A stretch of 64,000 nt of DNA, taken from the NCBI GenBank assembly GCA_030770535.1, contig JASVEC010000008.1, positions 1,302,001 through 1,366,000 of the forward strand, written 5' to 3'. Origin of the DNA: Batkoa obscura (lineage: Eukaryota; Entomophthoromycota; Entomophthoromycetes; Entomophthorales; Batkoaceae). Below, one piece after another: positions 33,636 to 44,640 of this stretch. Below the pieces are notes generated by a model that saw only the letters and a list, made by a program, of their open reading frames with translations, did not search any database and was not told the DNA's origin. The position numbers and the translations under genes were made by a program. Each line of letters opens with the position of its first letter. Position 1 is the stretch's first letter.

Positions 33636-35237
33636 ATGGTCATTAATGAATATAAATTAACAGCAAACCCATCTACAGAGGAATTAAATCGAAGTTATCA
33701 AAGTCGAAATTTAAATGGACGTAATCAAAGTATATTCATCCGATATAAATGGTTTATTTTAACTTTAATATCATTCTTAATAATAACTGCTCTTACTTTA
33801 TGTATTATATTTTTAATAATAATACCAAAGCAACAAAATCAATCAAATACTTTCATACCAACTTTAGTTGAAATAAATAGTAATGGCTTAGTAGAAAAGC
33901 CAGATTTAACAATAATACCTAAAGATTTAGGTGAATTTAATGATGATATTAGTCCCAATAAGAATACACCAACATTAAATCAAGTATTTGAATATGGAAA
34001 AATGAAAATTCGAGGAGTTAATTTAGGTGGTTGGTTAGTACCTGAACCCTTTATTGTCCCATCTATTTATGAAGATAAAATAGATGAAGGGGTATTAGAT
34101 GAATGGACATTATGTGAAACTATTGGTAAAAAAGAGTGTACAAAAAGATTAATCAAACATTATGAAACTTTTTTAACAGAAGAAGATATTAAAACAATTC
34201 GAGATGCTGGTTTAAATCATGTACGTATTCCTATTGGTTACTGGATGATAGATAATCAAGATAATGAAAATTTTATTTATGGAAGTTGGAAATATTTATT
34301 AAGAGGATTACAATGGTGTAGAAAATATGGAATAAGAGTGATGATTGATTTTCATGCAGCACCAGGTTCTCAAAATGGATGGAATCATTCGGGTAGATTT
34401 GGTGATATTCGATTTTTAAATAAAAACTTCACAGAAAGTGAAGGGAATGTTAAAAGATTTAGTAATATTTTATTACAAGTTGTAGATTATTTTAGTACAC
34501 CAGAATGGAATAATTTAGTAACTCAAATTGGTGTATTAAATGAGCCAGCTATTTATAAAACTCATGATCAAATTGGTACATTAAATTTTTATAAACAAAT
34601 TTATGAATCAGTTAGAAAAAATCGAAATAATAATAATAATAATAATATCAATAATAATAATTTACCATTACTTGTATATCATGAAGGTTTTTTAGGATTA
34701 GATAAATGGTATAATACAATGCCAAAAAATGATTTTAAAAATATAGTTATGGATTCTCATAATTATATTATATTTGCTAAAGAATTAATATCAAAATCAT
34801 TAAATGATATTAATGATTTTCCATGTACAACTTGGGCTAAAGATTTTACTACTTCATCCGAGAAATTTGGATGGACAATGTGTGGGGAATTTTCAATTGC
34901 ATCTAATGATTGTGGGAAATGGTTAAATGGGATTAAATTAGGATCTAGATATGATGGTACTTATGATGGGGATAATGCTATTTGTGAACAATGTTCTTGT
35001 GAGGGTAAAGATGATGTTAGTAAATTTACAGATGAATATAAACAATTTTTAAAACAATTTGCTGAGAAACAAATGGATGCGTTTGAAAATGGAATTGGTT
35101 GGTACTTTTGGAACTTTAAAACAGAGAATCATATTAATCCACATTGGGATTACTTCCTTGGTTTAAAACAAGGTTGGATGCCAAAAGATGCATCGAAACG
35201 TACTTATTATTGTAAACAAACTTTAGAAAAGTCATAA
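33636..35237 (+). CDS. GH5 exo-1,3-beta-glucanase, type II membrane form (paralogue 3)
   Basis: Intronless, 533 aa, ATG at 33636. Cytosolic head of about 38 residues, transmembrane helix at about 40-64, then the GH5 barrel. Motifs: GVNLGGWLVPEPFIVPS, GLNHVRIPIGYW, GVLNEPAIY (acid/base Glu303) and TMCGEFSIASNDCG (nucleophile Glu418). It ends WYFWNFKTENHINPHWDY. An asparagine run coded by AAT repeats (nt 34626-34662) sits in a surface loop before LPLLVYHEGFL; paralogue 2 has only a short NGNRKNN there, so the repeat has expanded inside this gene. The AT content is even higher than in paralogues 1 and 2. A DGAT2 gene follows 306 bp downstream on the same strand. Confidence 0.92.
   Translation: MVINEYKLTANPSTEELNRSYQSRNLNGRNQSIFIRYKWFILTLISFLIITALTLCIIFLIIIPKQQNQSNTFIPTLVEINSNGLVEKPDLTIIPKDLGEFNDDISPNKNTPTLNQVFEYGKMKIRGVNLGGWLVPEPFIVPSIYEDKIDEGVLDEWTLCETIGKKECTKRLIKHYETFLTEEDIKTIRDAGLNHVRIPIGYWMIDNQDNENFIYGSWKYLLRGLQWCRKYGIRVMIDFHAAPGSQNGWNHSGRFGDIRFLNKNFTESEGNVKRFSNILLQVVDYFSTPEWNNLVTQIGVLNEPAIYKTHDQIGTLNFYKQIYESVRKNRNNNNNNNINNNNLPLLVYHEGFLGLDKWYNTMPKNDFKNIVMDSHNYIIFAKELISKSLNDINDFPCTTWAKDFTTSSEKFGWTMCGEFSIASNDCGKWLNGIKLGSRYDGTYDGDNAICEQCSCEGKDDVSKFTDEYKQFLKQFAEKQMDAFENGIGWYFWNFKTENHINPHWDYFLGLKQGWMPKDASKRTYYCKQTLEKS
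34626..34662 (+). repeat. Coding AAT microsatellite (poly-Asn) in GH5 paralogue 3
   Basis: AAT/AAC codons give NNNNNNINNNN in a loop of the glucanase. The repeat is in frame and absent at the same place in the two sister genes. Confidence 0.85.
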
Positions 35238-35543
35238 ATTTTGTTTTAGGTTAATAAATTTTAAATTTAAATATTAATATATTATTTTATTATTAATTTT
35301 TTAACTTGAATATATGTGATTTTAAAAGTAAATTACTTTTTATGTAACTTAATTCAAATTTTAAATAATATTAAGTACTTATTAATTTTAATTAAAATAA
35401 ACTTTTAGATTAACCAATTAAATTCTATCATTTCTTTTTATGATCAACTGAAGAGGATAACAAATGAGATCAACAATAAAATGAGATTTATTAAATATAA
35501 TAATAATAATAATAATAAAAAAGACTTTTAACTTTAATAAAAC
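35238..35543. other. Intergenic between GH5-3 and DGAT2 copy B
   Basis: 306 bases, AT-rich, with a short AAT run at 35500-35519 just before the DGAT2 start codon. Confidence 0.4.
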
Positions 35544-36716
35544 ATGTATTTTAATATATTAAAAGAAGAAAATGAATCATCATTACAAGAATCTAAAGTA
35601 TTAACAAAAACAAATTTAAATTGGATACCTCAACTTATGATACATAGTTTATTCCCATTAGGACCATTTTTAGGTATAATACTTTATTTATTATTATTAA
35701 GAAATAGTTATTGTTTCCCATTAATAATATTATATAGTATCTATATATTATTTTTAGATAAACAATGGGAGTTAGGTGGTACAAGTAATCAATTTTTTAA
35801 AAATTTAAAAATGTGGTATTATTATTCAGATTATTTTTCAACTCAATTAATCATCTCAGATGTTTCCACTTTTTCTATCAATTCAAGTTATATATTTGGT
35901 TATCATCCTCATGGTATATTAGCTTTAGGTGCTTTCTCTTCTTTTTTAACTAATTATTGTAATGTTCAACAAACATTGAATGGATTTAGTATAAGATTAG
36001 CTACTATTCCCTTAAATTTTTATCTTCCTTTTTATAGAGAGATTTTTCAATTAATGGGGTTTATTTCTTGTTCAAAAACTTCTATTTTAAATTCATTAAA
36101 CTTAAATAATAGTCAAGGTAACATTGTAGTTTTACCAATTGGTGGCGCAAGGGAAGCTTTATTTGCTAGACCAGGTAAAATGGATTTGATATTAAAAAAT
36201 AGATTAGGTTTTGTTAAATTGGCTTTAATTACTGGGTAAGGAAAATATATAAATATAAATAATAAATTAATTAATTAATTTTATTTAATTAGTGCTCATT
36301 TAGTGCCTGTAATTAATCTCGGTGAAAATTATTTAGCTGATCAATATGAATTTGATGAAAAATCTATATTTTATTTTATAAGAAAATTCATTCAACAACG
36401 TTTAGGTTTATCAATCCCACTTTATACTGGATCAGGAATTATGACTGGTAGTAAAGGTTATTTACCTAGAAAAAAGCCATTAATTACAATTGGTAAGAAA
36501 ATTGAATTGAATTTATTTTGTGTTTAAATTTATGTATTTTTATTTTCTATAGTTGGTAAACCTATTATTATTGAAAAAGATGTTAATCCAAGTGAAGAAA
36601 AAGTATTAGAAATTCATCAAATTTATATTAATGAATTAGAAGAATTATATATTAAAAGTGCAAATACTTATTTTCCTAAAGAATTGGGTCCAATTCCACA
36701 ATTTAATTTAATTTAA
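35544..36716 (+). CDS. DGA1: Diacylglycerol acyltransferase 2 (DGAT2/DGA1 family), copy B
   Basis: Exons are 35544-36235, 36293-36492 and 36553-36716, with introns of 57 and 60 nt, giving 351 aa. An N-terminal hydrophobic hairpin (about 30-72) precedes DKQWELGG, YIFGYHPHGILALGAF (HPHG motif), IPLNFYLPFYREIFQLMGFI and IGGAREALFARPGK. RLGFVKLALITGAHLVPV is rebuilt across intron 1, followed by LGENYLADQ and IPLYTGSG. Same reaction as copy A: acyl-CoA-dependent esterification of diacylglycerol at the ER or lipid droplet. Intron positions and phases match copy A. This copy keeps the canonical segment after GEN better than copy A, so it may be the main DGAT2. Confidence 0.92.
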
Positions 36717-37036
36717 TTTAATTTTATAAATAGTTGATTTTATAATATTTATAATAAATAAATATAAAAATAAAATATATAATAATTTTTAGTTTAATTC
36801 TATATTTTGATTTTTATTGGTTGGATCTAATAATGACTTCATTTTACTTATTTTAGATATTGATTATTTTAAATGTCCGTTTGTTAGCCACAAAAATCTA
36901 TTAAATTAGAATTTTATTTTTTGAATATTAATTAATTTAAAATCAACAAATGTAAAATTAATTTTTATTATTTATAAAAATAACTATTTAATAAAATTAT
37001 TTAGCTTATATTTAAAAGCGAAAATTTATTAAAACT
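36717..37036. other. Intergenic between DGAT2 copy B and the STE20-type kinase
   Basis: 320 bases, AT-rich, nothing recognised. Confidence 0.4.
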
Positions 37037-39142
37037 ATGTCCAGAAACAGTATAGATCCTGAAGAGTTTTATGTTAAACAAAATCAAATTGGTAATTATT
37101 GAATAAGATTTAATCTTATTTTATTAATCATATTCTAGGTCGAGGTTCATTTGGAAAAGTATATAAAGGGTAATTAAATAAAAAATAAGTAAAAAAAGCA
37201 AGATTCATAATATTAAAATAAGATTCGATAAACGTTCTAAGATACCTGTAGCAATTAAAGTGATTGATTTAGAGTTGGCTGAGGATGAAATTGAAGATAT
37301 TGAATTAGAAATTAAATTTTTATCACAATTAAACTCACCATATATAACCAAGTAATTATTTATTAATAATTAAAAAGATTAATTTAAAATAGAAAAGGTA
37401 TTATGGTACTTATTTAAAAGATTCTTCTTTATGGATTGTTATGGAATATTGTTTGGGTGGTTCATGCGCTGATTTGGTAATCTTCATTATTGTCATTATT
37501 AATAATAAAATTAAATTATTTTAGCTTTTACCTGGTGCTATTTCAGAACCATATATTGCAATTATCATGAGAGAATTATTAAAGGGATTAGAATACTTAC
37601 ATAGTGAGAATAAATTACATCGAGGTATCTTTTCTTAATTAATTTTTTAATTGAAAGTTAAATTAACTCTGTTTTAGATATCAAGGGTATTTCAATTAAA
37701 TCATAATATATTCCATTTTTTAAATGAATTTTAATAGCCGCTAATTTATTATTAAGTGCAAGTGGGGATGGTAAGTTTCAGTTTAATAAGATTTTTTAAA
37801 GTGATTGAATAAAATACAATCTTTATAGTCAAAATGGCCGATTTTGGTGTATCTGGACAAGTAAATTAAGAATTAAGAATTGAAATTAAAATGATATTAA
37901 CTTACTTTTAGATCACAGCTACTCAAACCAAAAAGAATAGTTTTGTTGGTACTCCAGTACAATTTTTATTTTATTAATAATTATATCCATCTTAATGAAA
38001 AAATTTAGTTTTGGATGGCACCCGAAGTTATTAAACAATCAGGATATAATAATAAAGTAAGAATAAGAATAATAAGAATAAGAATAATAAGAATATTGTT
38101 ATAATATAAATTATTTTTATTAATTTCAATTTTTAGGCGGATATTTGGTCGTTAGGAATTACAGCCATTGAATTAGCAACTCAACGTCCACCCCATTCCG
38201 AATTACATCCAATGAAAGTATTATTTTTAATACCAAAAAGTGATCCACCTCAGTTAACTGGTAACTTTTCAAGAACCTTTAAAGATTTTGTTAACTGTTG
38301 TTTACAAAGAGATCCTAGACAGGTAATTTTTATTTTGAATAATATAAATACAATTAATCTCTATTAAATTAGCGTTGGTCAGCTAAAGATTTATTAAAGC
38401 ATCGCTTTGTTAAATCGGCTAAAAAAACGAGTTATTTAGTTGATTTAATTGAACGTCATCAACGTTGGGCAGCAGTTAATAATTTATCAGATAGTGATGA
38501 AGATATTGATTCAAGTTCAAAGATTAAGTAAATTATTATTTAAAGATATGAAATTCATAGTTATTTAATTTTAATTTATAGATCTGATCCACTTTCAACT
38601 ACAACATGGGACTTTGATACCATACGTCATGAATTACCCAAGGTTGAAGAAATAAGTAATAACAATCAAGTTAATCATGGGAAACAAAAATCCATTGATG
38701 ATACTGTTAAACAAAATTCAAATGTAAGATCTCCGCCTGCAATTCCAAACCGTCCAATTCCCTCCCCACCTACTACTTCTACTTCAGCTGATCACTTTGT
38801 GGATGGGAATGAGGTAATTTTCTATTACTATATTATTATTTTATTATTAAATTAAGTTTAATTTTTTCTATTTTCTATTAGACTGTTAAAGCTATGCCCA
38901 CTGTCTATGGTGGTATCGTTAAGCCAGTGTTAGAACAGGTAATAAATTGTATAACGTATATAATAATAATTGAATTTTAATTTTTTTATATTGAATAGAT
39001 GTTAAATGAAACGAATAGTAAGGAAGTACAAGAAGGATTGAATCAACTCAATGACTCTTTTTTAAATATGGAGCATGTTAATCCAGGATTTTCTCAAAAA
39101 TTCCTTTTGGAAGCATTTGAAAAATTGACTTCAAAAGATTAA
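37037..39142 (+). CDS. GCK-III (STE20/MST3-4-like) protein kinase
   Basis: Fifteen exons: 37037-37091, 37139-37169, 37223-37351, 37398-37476, 37525-37624, 37678-37686, 37738-37770, 37829-37860, 37912-37956, 38009-38056, 38137-38322, 38373-38527, 38582-38813, 38882-38938 and 38999-39142. Total 444 aa with the frame kept throughout. The kinase domain fills residues about 12-270: [72 protein letters not shown]. It ends [20 protein letters not shown], typical of the GCK-III group (MST3/MST4/YSK1; Sid1 in fission yeast), which acts in polarity and septation (Hippo/SIN-type) signalling. Exon 6 is only 9 nt and codes the heart of the catalytic loop. The C-terminal half is proline/serine-rich, then helical. 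Confidence 0.93.
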
Positions 39143-39469
39143 ATTTTTGGGACTAATTTAGGATATTTTTGTTTTATTAGTAGTAGTATGAATAAGAGGA
39201 GGAATAGTAGTAATAATATTAAATGTTTTATATTCTATAATTTTGGATCTTTTTTAATTTATATTTTAATATTTTGATTTTATAATGTTAGTTAAGATGG
39301 TGAAGTTAGGTTTGTGAAATATTGCTTTATTTAGCTCTCGGATTGATTATAACGCAACAATCACTTAAGTTGCTGTGTTCTCAAGTTCAAATACAATCAA
39401 ATCAGAGTCCCTTATTTTGATTTGCTGCGAGAATTTCTAACTTCATATTGCAAACAATATTATCTCCTT

Positions 39470-39623
39470 TTAATATCCATACTTATTGGAGTATAAAAGA
39501 GATTCTTCAACATGATAACTCAAGGCTTTTTTAGTTGGATTACTCCCTGATAACGTATCATTAATAAAGTCACTAAGTCTTTCTGATAACATCGGAGATA
39601 GATTTTATAGTAGTATCTTCCAT
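39470..39623 (-). other. Possible small gene remnant
   Basis: A minus-strand frame from ATG 39592 reads LSERLSDFINDTLSGSNP then KKALSYHVEESLLYSNK, with a GT just after the last lysine. A second short frame from ATG 39623 (MEDTTIKSISDVIRK) overlaps it in another phase. The texture is protein-like with no homologue I recognise. It could be a decayed gene or a small spliced gene. Confidence 0.22.
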
Positions 39624-40233
39624 TGTATTTGTTTTACATAATTCGTAGCTTACTACATACTATTTCTATTAAGTTAAGTCTATCTTAGTTACATAAACTA
39701 AGACCCTTCGACTCAAGGCAAGTTAATTAAGCAAGAGTAGCTTTTAACTTCGACCACTAAGTATCAACTTTCACAGGTTGAAATAGGTTAAGTAGTTAAC
39801 TGGTAGTGATTTACATAAAATAATTCAATAATACAATTTTGCTTTTTAATATAATTTATAGATTGATTATCTTTAAAATAATTATTAATTTATCAAGGGC
39901 ATATATAAACAGATATTAAATTACTAATATATTTAAAAAAAATTCAATATAGAAATCCTAAAATATACATAGTATTAAATTAGTATTAAATTATTAAATA
40001 TAGTTTAAATAGTGAATATATTTTTAATTAATTGTCTTTCTTTGCTTTTTTTTAATAACAAAACATTAGTTTGAAATAATGCTAATATCTTTATCTATTA
40101 AATTAAATTTTATAAAATATTAAATAAGAGTATATGAAACTAACAGCTTTTAGAATTTTTGAAATTTTAAACCATCAATAAAATCACTTTCAATTAAAGC
40201 AACACTATAAAAATATTGGACGAATTATTGAAC

Positions 40234-40339
40234 ATATGGGGATATCTTTTTTGTTTAAGAATTTTACTAACAATTTTTCCACTCAAATAGCGCTTAAAAA
40301 ATGGAAAAAATAATGAAGCCAAAAAAAAACATCCCCATG
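40234..40339 (+). mobile_element. MITE copy 6
   Basis: Left end ATATGGGGATATC, right end CATCCCCAT, core ACTCAAATAGCGCTTA. The right TA flank is degenerate (TGA). Confidence 0.85.
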
Positions 40340-40585
40340 ATTGCCGTTTTTTTGTAAAGAATTAGTTATCTATCTCAGTAAAACTAGTAAAATTTGAAAA
40401 AAGCAACTCAATACATCACCCATTGTAAATTATAAAGTGACCATAAACATAAGGTATAAATAATCATTAAAAAAAGAATTTTAGTTAGTATATAAACCTC
40501 TCAAGCCTTTTAAGATTAACAGTGATTTTACCCTTTTAATTCTATTTAGAATCTTGTTTGAAATATTAATTTTAATGTAATAAAC

Positions 40586-40692
40586 ATATGGGGAAGTATT
40601 TTTTTGTTTAAGAATTTCACTAACAATCTTTCCACTCAAATAGCACTTAAAAAATGGAGAAAATGATGAAACCAATAGAAACATCCCGATAT
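40586..40692 (+). mobile_element. MITE copy 7
   Basis: Left end ATATGGGGAAG, right end slightly eroded (CATCCCGATAT). Same orientation as copy 6, about 250 bp apart. On its minus strand an ATG-started frame runs through the element and out to 40481. Confidence 0.85.
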
Positions 40693-41050
40693 TGCATCAC
40701 AATAAAGCCATCTTTAATCAATAGTTAGATTGATTACTAATCATTAAATTATTATTTATTAGCATATTTGATTTCAATTTTGATATCAATGTATCACTTT
40801 TGATTGGTTACGCTTAATAATTAATTCAATATATTTAGTGTATCATTATTTATACCCATTTATTATTATTATTTATAGAATTGTAACTCAATATTTTATA
40901 GTTTGTTATTGACCTTCAGTAAAATGTCCAAAAATTGGAAAGTTTTAATAAAAACAATAATCGTTGGGCAATTAACTTTGGGATAAAAATACTTTATGAG
41001 AAATAAATATTTTCTCAGCTGAATTTCAAAATGAATTTCAAAATTACTTA

Positions 41051-41170
41051 GAATTAGTGAATGTTTTTAGAGAGTTGAATCGGCCTAAAATTTTTAGCAA
41101 CATTTTGTACAATTCAAAATTTACTAGTAATTTTGGGCAGATTCATCGCTCTTTCAACTTTCACTGATTC
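41051..41170. mobile_element. 120-bp foldback (palindromic) element
   Basis: The outer arms are GAATTAGTGAA at the left and TTCACTGATTC at the right, inverted copies of each other with one mismatch. The inverted repeat continues inward with imperfections (GAGAGTTGAATCGGCC against the complement of GGGCAGATTCATCGCTC) for about 45 bp per arm, leaving a short AT-rich centre. This is the layout of a foldback MITE. I see only one copy in the window and no clear target-site duplication. Confidence 0.6.
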
Positions 41171-42553
41171 AAAAGCATGTTTTAATTTTAAAATCAATAT
41201 TTATCCCGATCTTTTATCCTTTAAAAAAGCGTTAAAAATATTCATATTTTTAAAAGTAATACTAAATATAACTTAAAGCTTTAAAAGGTTCAAATACCCA
41301 CATTGCTACTATTATTTGACGTTTAGTTAGCTATCAAACTCAATTAAAGCATATGAATCATAAAAAAATTCTAAAATTATTTAACAAATCTAAAAATCTA
41401 TCAAAAAATAAATTAAAAAGTAATACAAGGTAAAGTATTTAATAGAACCATTGTCAATTCACCATAGGTTGTAGCTTAAAACTGAAATAAATAGTAATAA
41501 TATGCGCAAATGTGGCAAAAAAAAGGTAACGGAGTGTAACTATTCTTACTAATAATTAAGACAGGGAACAAATTGAATTGAAATTTATTATTTTTGAAAA
41601 ATATATGCCAAAGCTTCAAAGAAATTATGACAAAATATAGAACAATAAAATATTTCATTAACAAATGAATTGCATCTGATATAAATAGACAGTATTTAAT
41701 TTGCTTTAGATCGAGAAAAATACTAGGATTTGTAGAATAGGACTTGTAATAATGGATAGTGGTTAATAAATATAGTAAAAATGACAGTTGACCTGTATTA
41801 CTGTTGCATATTGAATATAATTTTATATTTTATGCTTTTTAATTTATTACATTATTTCTATATCAGCAGTTTTTTTATTTTATTAGTAATTAAAAATCTG
41901 ATGTTGATTGTTATTACTAATTCATTTGGATAACTTTGATATATTTTTCGGCTTAATAGCAGTAGTCTCTTCATTTTTCAACTTTCTGTTAGATACTGGA
42001 TTCAAATCAACTCATGCTTTTTATGATCAAACTTAATTAATTGGTGTTGACATTAATTTTAGCCAATAACAACTATTCATCAATCTGGGCATAATTTCAG
42101 TTTAATTTTAGATAACAAATTAAAAAAATAACTCTAAATTTATGAATGATCCAGAAAACTATAATGTAATAACAACAGTATAATTACTAAATGAATGAAG
42201 TAAAGGGTTCAAATCTAATTATATTTAGTATAATTTCTTTATTAATTACTAGATAATATTGATTTATTTTTTCATTATTATATTCTTATCGCTGAAACTT
42301 GGGACGAATTAATTATAAAGAGTAGAAAAAAGTTTATTTTAATTGGATGATAATTGTAACCCATTCTCAAAATATAAATAGCATTAGAAAGGGAATGATA
42401 AATAGTTTGACTTTTCTTTTTTATCTCAATATTATTTGGACTTTAGTGACTACTACTAATCAACCAGTTTAACGATAAAACAGATAAATATTAGCTAAAA
42501 AGCACTCAATATTGTTTAGTTCTTAAAATAAAATTACAGATCCTAATTTAAAT

Positions 42554-43158
42554 ATGTCAAATTATAATTATAACCTTGATCCTTTTCTACCTTTTATATC
42601 GAGCTATGATTCCACTCCTACTCCTGTTGTAGAACAAGATCCTTGGGTTAACGCCACCTTTGGTTTCGAAGGCGATGTTAACTTCTTCAATAACTCAATG
42701 TTGGATCAGTTTAACCTTCCTTTAGATAGTGGCAATCGTATGTTTATTTTTAATTAATATTTGGATTGATATTAACCTTTTTAATAGCATCCCAATATAT
42801 GAATAATGGTTCTATGGATTTAAATAAACAAAAGGCTGAAGCCGAAGCTAAACATCAAGAACAACAAACACAAGCTCAGTCCAAGAAAAAGAAAGAGAAG
42901 AGTGTTCAACTTTTATTAGAAGACGAACTCTTAGATGATGATGAAAATAGATTAGATGACCCAGTTCTCGATAAAAGGAGGCGCAATACATTGGCTTCAG
43001 CACGTTTCCGTATTCGTAAGAAGCAAAAAGAATTAGAACTTGAAAAGAATGCCAAAGAGTTAGCTGAAAAGGTGGATGATTTGAATCAAAAAGTAAAAGA
43101 TTTAGAAAAAGAAAACAAATGGTTACGCTCTCTTTTACTGGAAAAGAGTTCCCGTTAA
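42554..43158 (+). CDS. bZIP transcription factor, cys-3/MET4 type (sulfur regulator-like)
   Basis: Exons are 42554-42737 and 42788-43158, with an intron of 50 nt, giving 184 aa. An acidic/aromatic N-terminus (NLDPFLPFISSYDS, DPWVNATFGFEGD) could serve for activation. A Q/K-rich stretch follows, then the basic region RRRNTLASARFRIRKKQKE and a leucine zipper ending LEKENKWLRSLLLEK. The basic region and the LExENKWL ending match Neurospora CYS-3 and MET4-like factors, which switch on sulfur-acquisition genes. The DNA-binding family is clear; the sulfur role is inferred from that likeness. The start codon is in an unspliced 5' exon, and about 3.4 kb of non-coding DNA lies upstream. Confidence 0.82.
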
Positions 43159-44540
43159 CTTATTTCTTTTTCCGATACTCCTCCCCTTCTATCTCATTAT
43201 TTCTCTTTTGTCATAATATTTCATCTATTTTTATATAAAATAAAAGCTGTCAAACCGCTTAGTGTTTCCTTTAGACCCATCGTTGAAGATGGTGGGCTTT
43301 TAAATATTTTGTTTGCTAGTTTTGGGGTAAGTAAAAATTTTAAGGCTATTGAAAAAAGCGATAATTTAAGAAACAAATTTCATTGGTTGTTATCGAATAA
43401 GAAAAACTTAATTGGACCAAAATGAATTCATAGATGAGTCAACTAGTCGTTGATTAATAAGCAAGTGAGTTGCAATAGATAGCATTTTAATCCAATTTCC
43501 TTATCAAAAGTGCTTTTTCTAGTGAAATATGTCTTAGTTTGATACCTGTCAACATTGTAATATGTATTATCTATTAAAGAGTTGTTGGCTTAGTTAAAAA
43601 CAAAGGTTCATAATTTTTCCGACTCTGAGGGATTGAATTTTTAAGCATAAAATGAAATTGCGCGATTCTTTGCAATCAAAAGGATCGGAAAAAAATAGAA
43701 CCTTTTGTTTGAACAAAACTTGTATGAAATGATTGTAAAAAATGATAAAAGGGGCTGATTTAACATTGTGACTAATGAGCTGATAAGACATAATGACATT
43801 TCATTAACAACTTGAAATAAATCGGTTGCCTATTTTGATAGATTGTAAAATGCTTTGTTTGATGATATTTGATTTATATTGAATCATTTTGATAAACCTG
43901 GGTTAGTATAAATTCAAAAACTTTGATCTTTTATTCAGTTTTAATATTTTTTAAAAATTAAACGGATTAAAGTCATGAAAATAAAATGAAATTTCTAATT
44001 ATTTTTAAATAAGCTAATAAAATGTTTTCAACAATCTTAGTTGATAACCTTTTAAAATTTTGTGATCTTAAAAATGGACAAAAGGTGAACTAAAAAAACA
44101 TTTCAATAATAGTGCTGAACAGAAGCAAATATTTCTCTTTCAATTTGAACAAAACTGTATTTTTTTAAATTCGTAACCTAGCAATATTAATGTAATCATA
44201 AAATTAAAATTTTAATATTGACATGATTTTGTTTATTTTGTAAAATTATAAATTAAAAAAATGATCAGATCCCCGTTTGAGTATCTATCTATTTGCTTTT
44301 TTGATTAATTGTTTTGTTTAAGTTTTGATTTTTATTTCATTTTGAAATGAAGCGATATTGGGAGGAGCATTTGTCCAGTATTCAAAATTTCCTTCAAAAT
44401 TATATGCTAAATGTAAACGGACAAAAATATATACATAAGCTTTAAAGATTATGTTTTTAATTCTATCAGTGATAAAGTAATCTTTTTATTTCATTATTTT
44501 ATTCACTTTTTGAACATTAAAAATCAAAAAATCATCAACT

Positions 44541-44640
44541 GGGAATGTATTTTTTTAAAATTTTTACTAGTAGTTTTTCCACTTAAGTAACGCTTAAATA
44601 AATGGAAAAGGTAATGAAATCGAAAAAAACACCCTCATAT
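44541..44640 (+). mobile_element. MITE copy 8
   Basis: A diverged copy: left end GGGAATGTATTTT, right end ACACCCTCATAT, core ACTTAAGTAACGCTTA. It is the most diverged of the near-full-length copies. Confidence 0.75.

Larger units (their letters stand above)
39143..42553. other. Long intergenic region with MITEs and a foldback element
   Basis: About 3.4 kb. 39330-39830 has higher sequence complexity than its surroundings and a possible coding remnant on the minus strand. Two MITEs follow (40234 and 40586), then a 120-bp palindromic element (41051-41170). The rest is AT-rich without a supportable gene. Confidence 0.5.

Noticed and set aside
39330-39420. tRNA-like GTTCAAATAC segment
   Set aside because: No cloverleaf arms could be paired around it.
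40481-40684. 67-codon minus-strand frame as a host gene
   Set aside because: Its first half is MITE copy 7 read in reverse and the rest has no motif; kept only as part of the MITE mini-frame observation.
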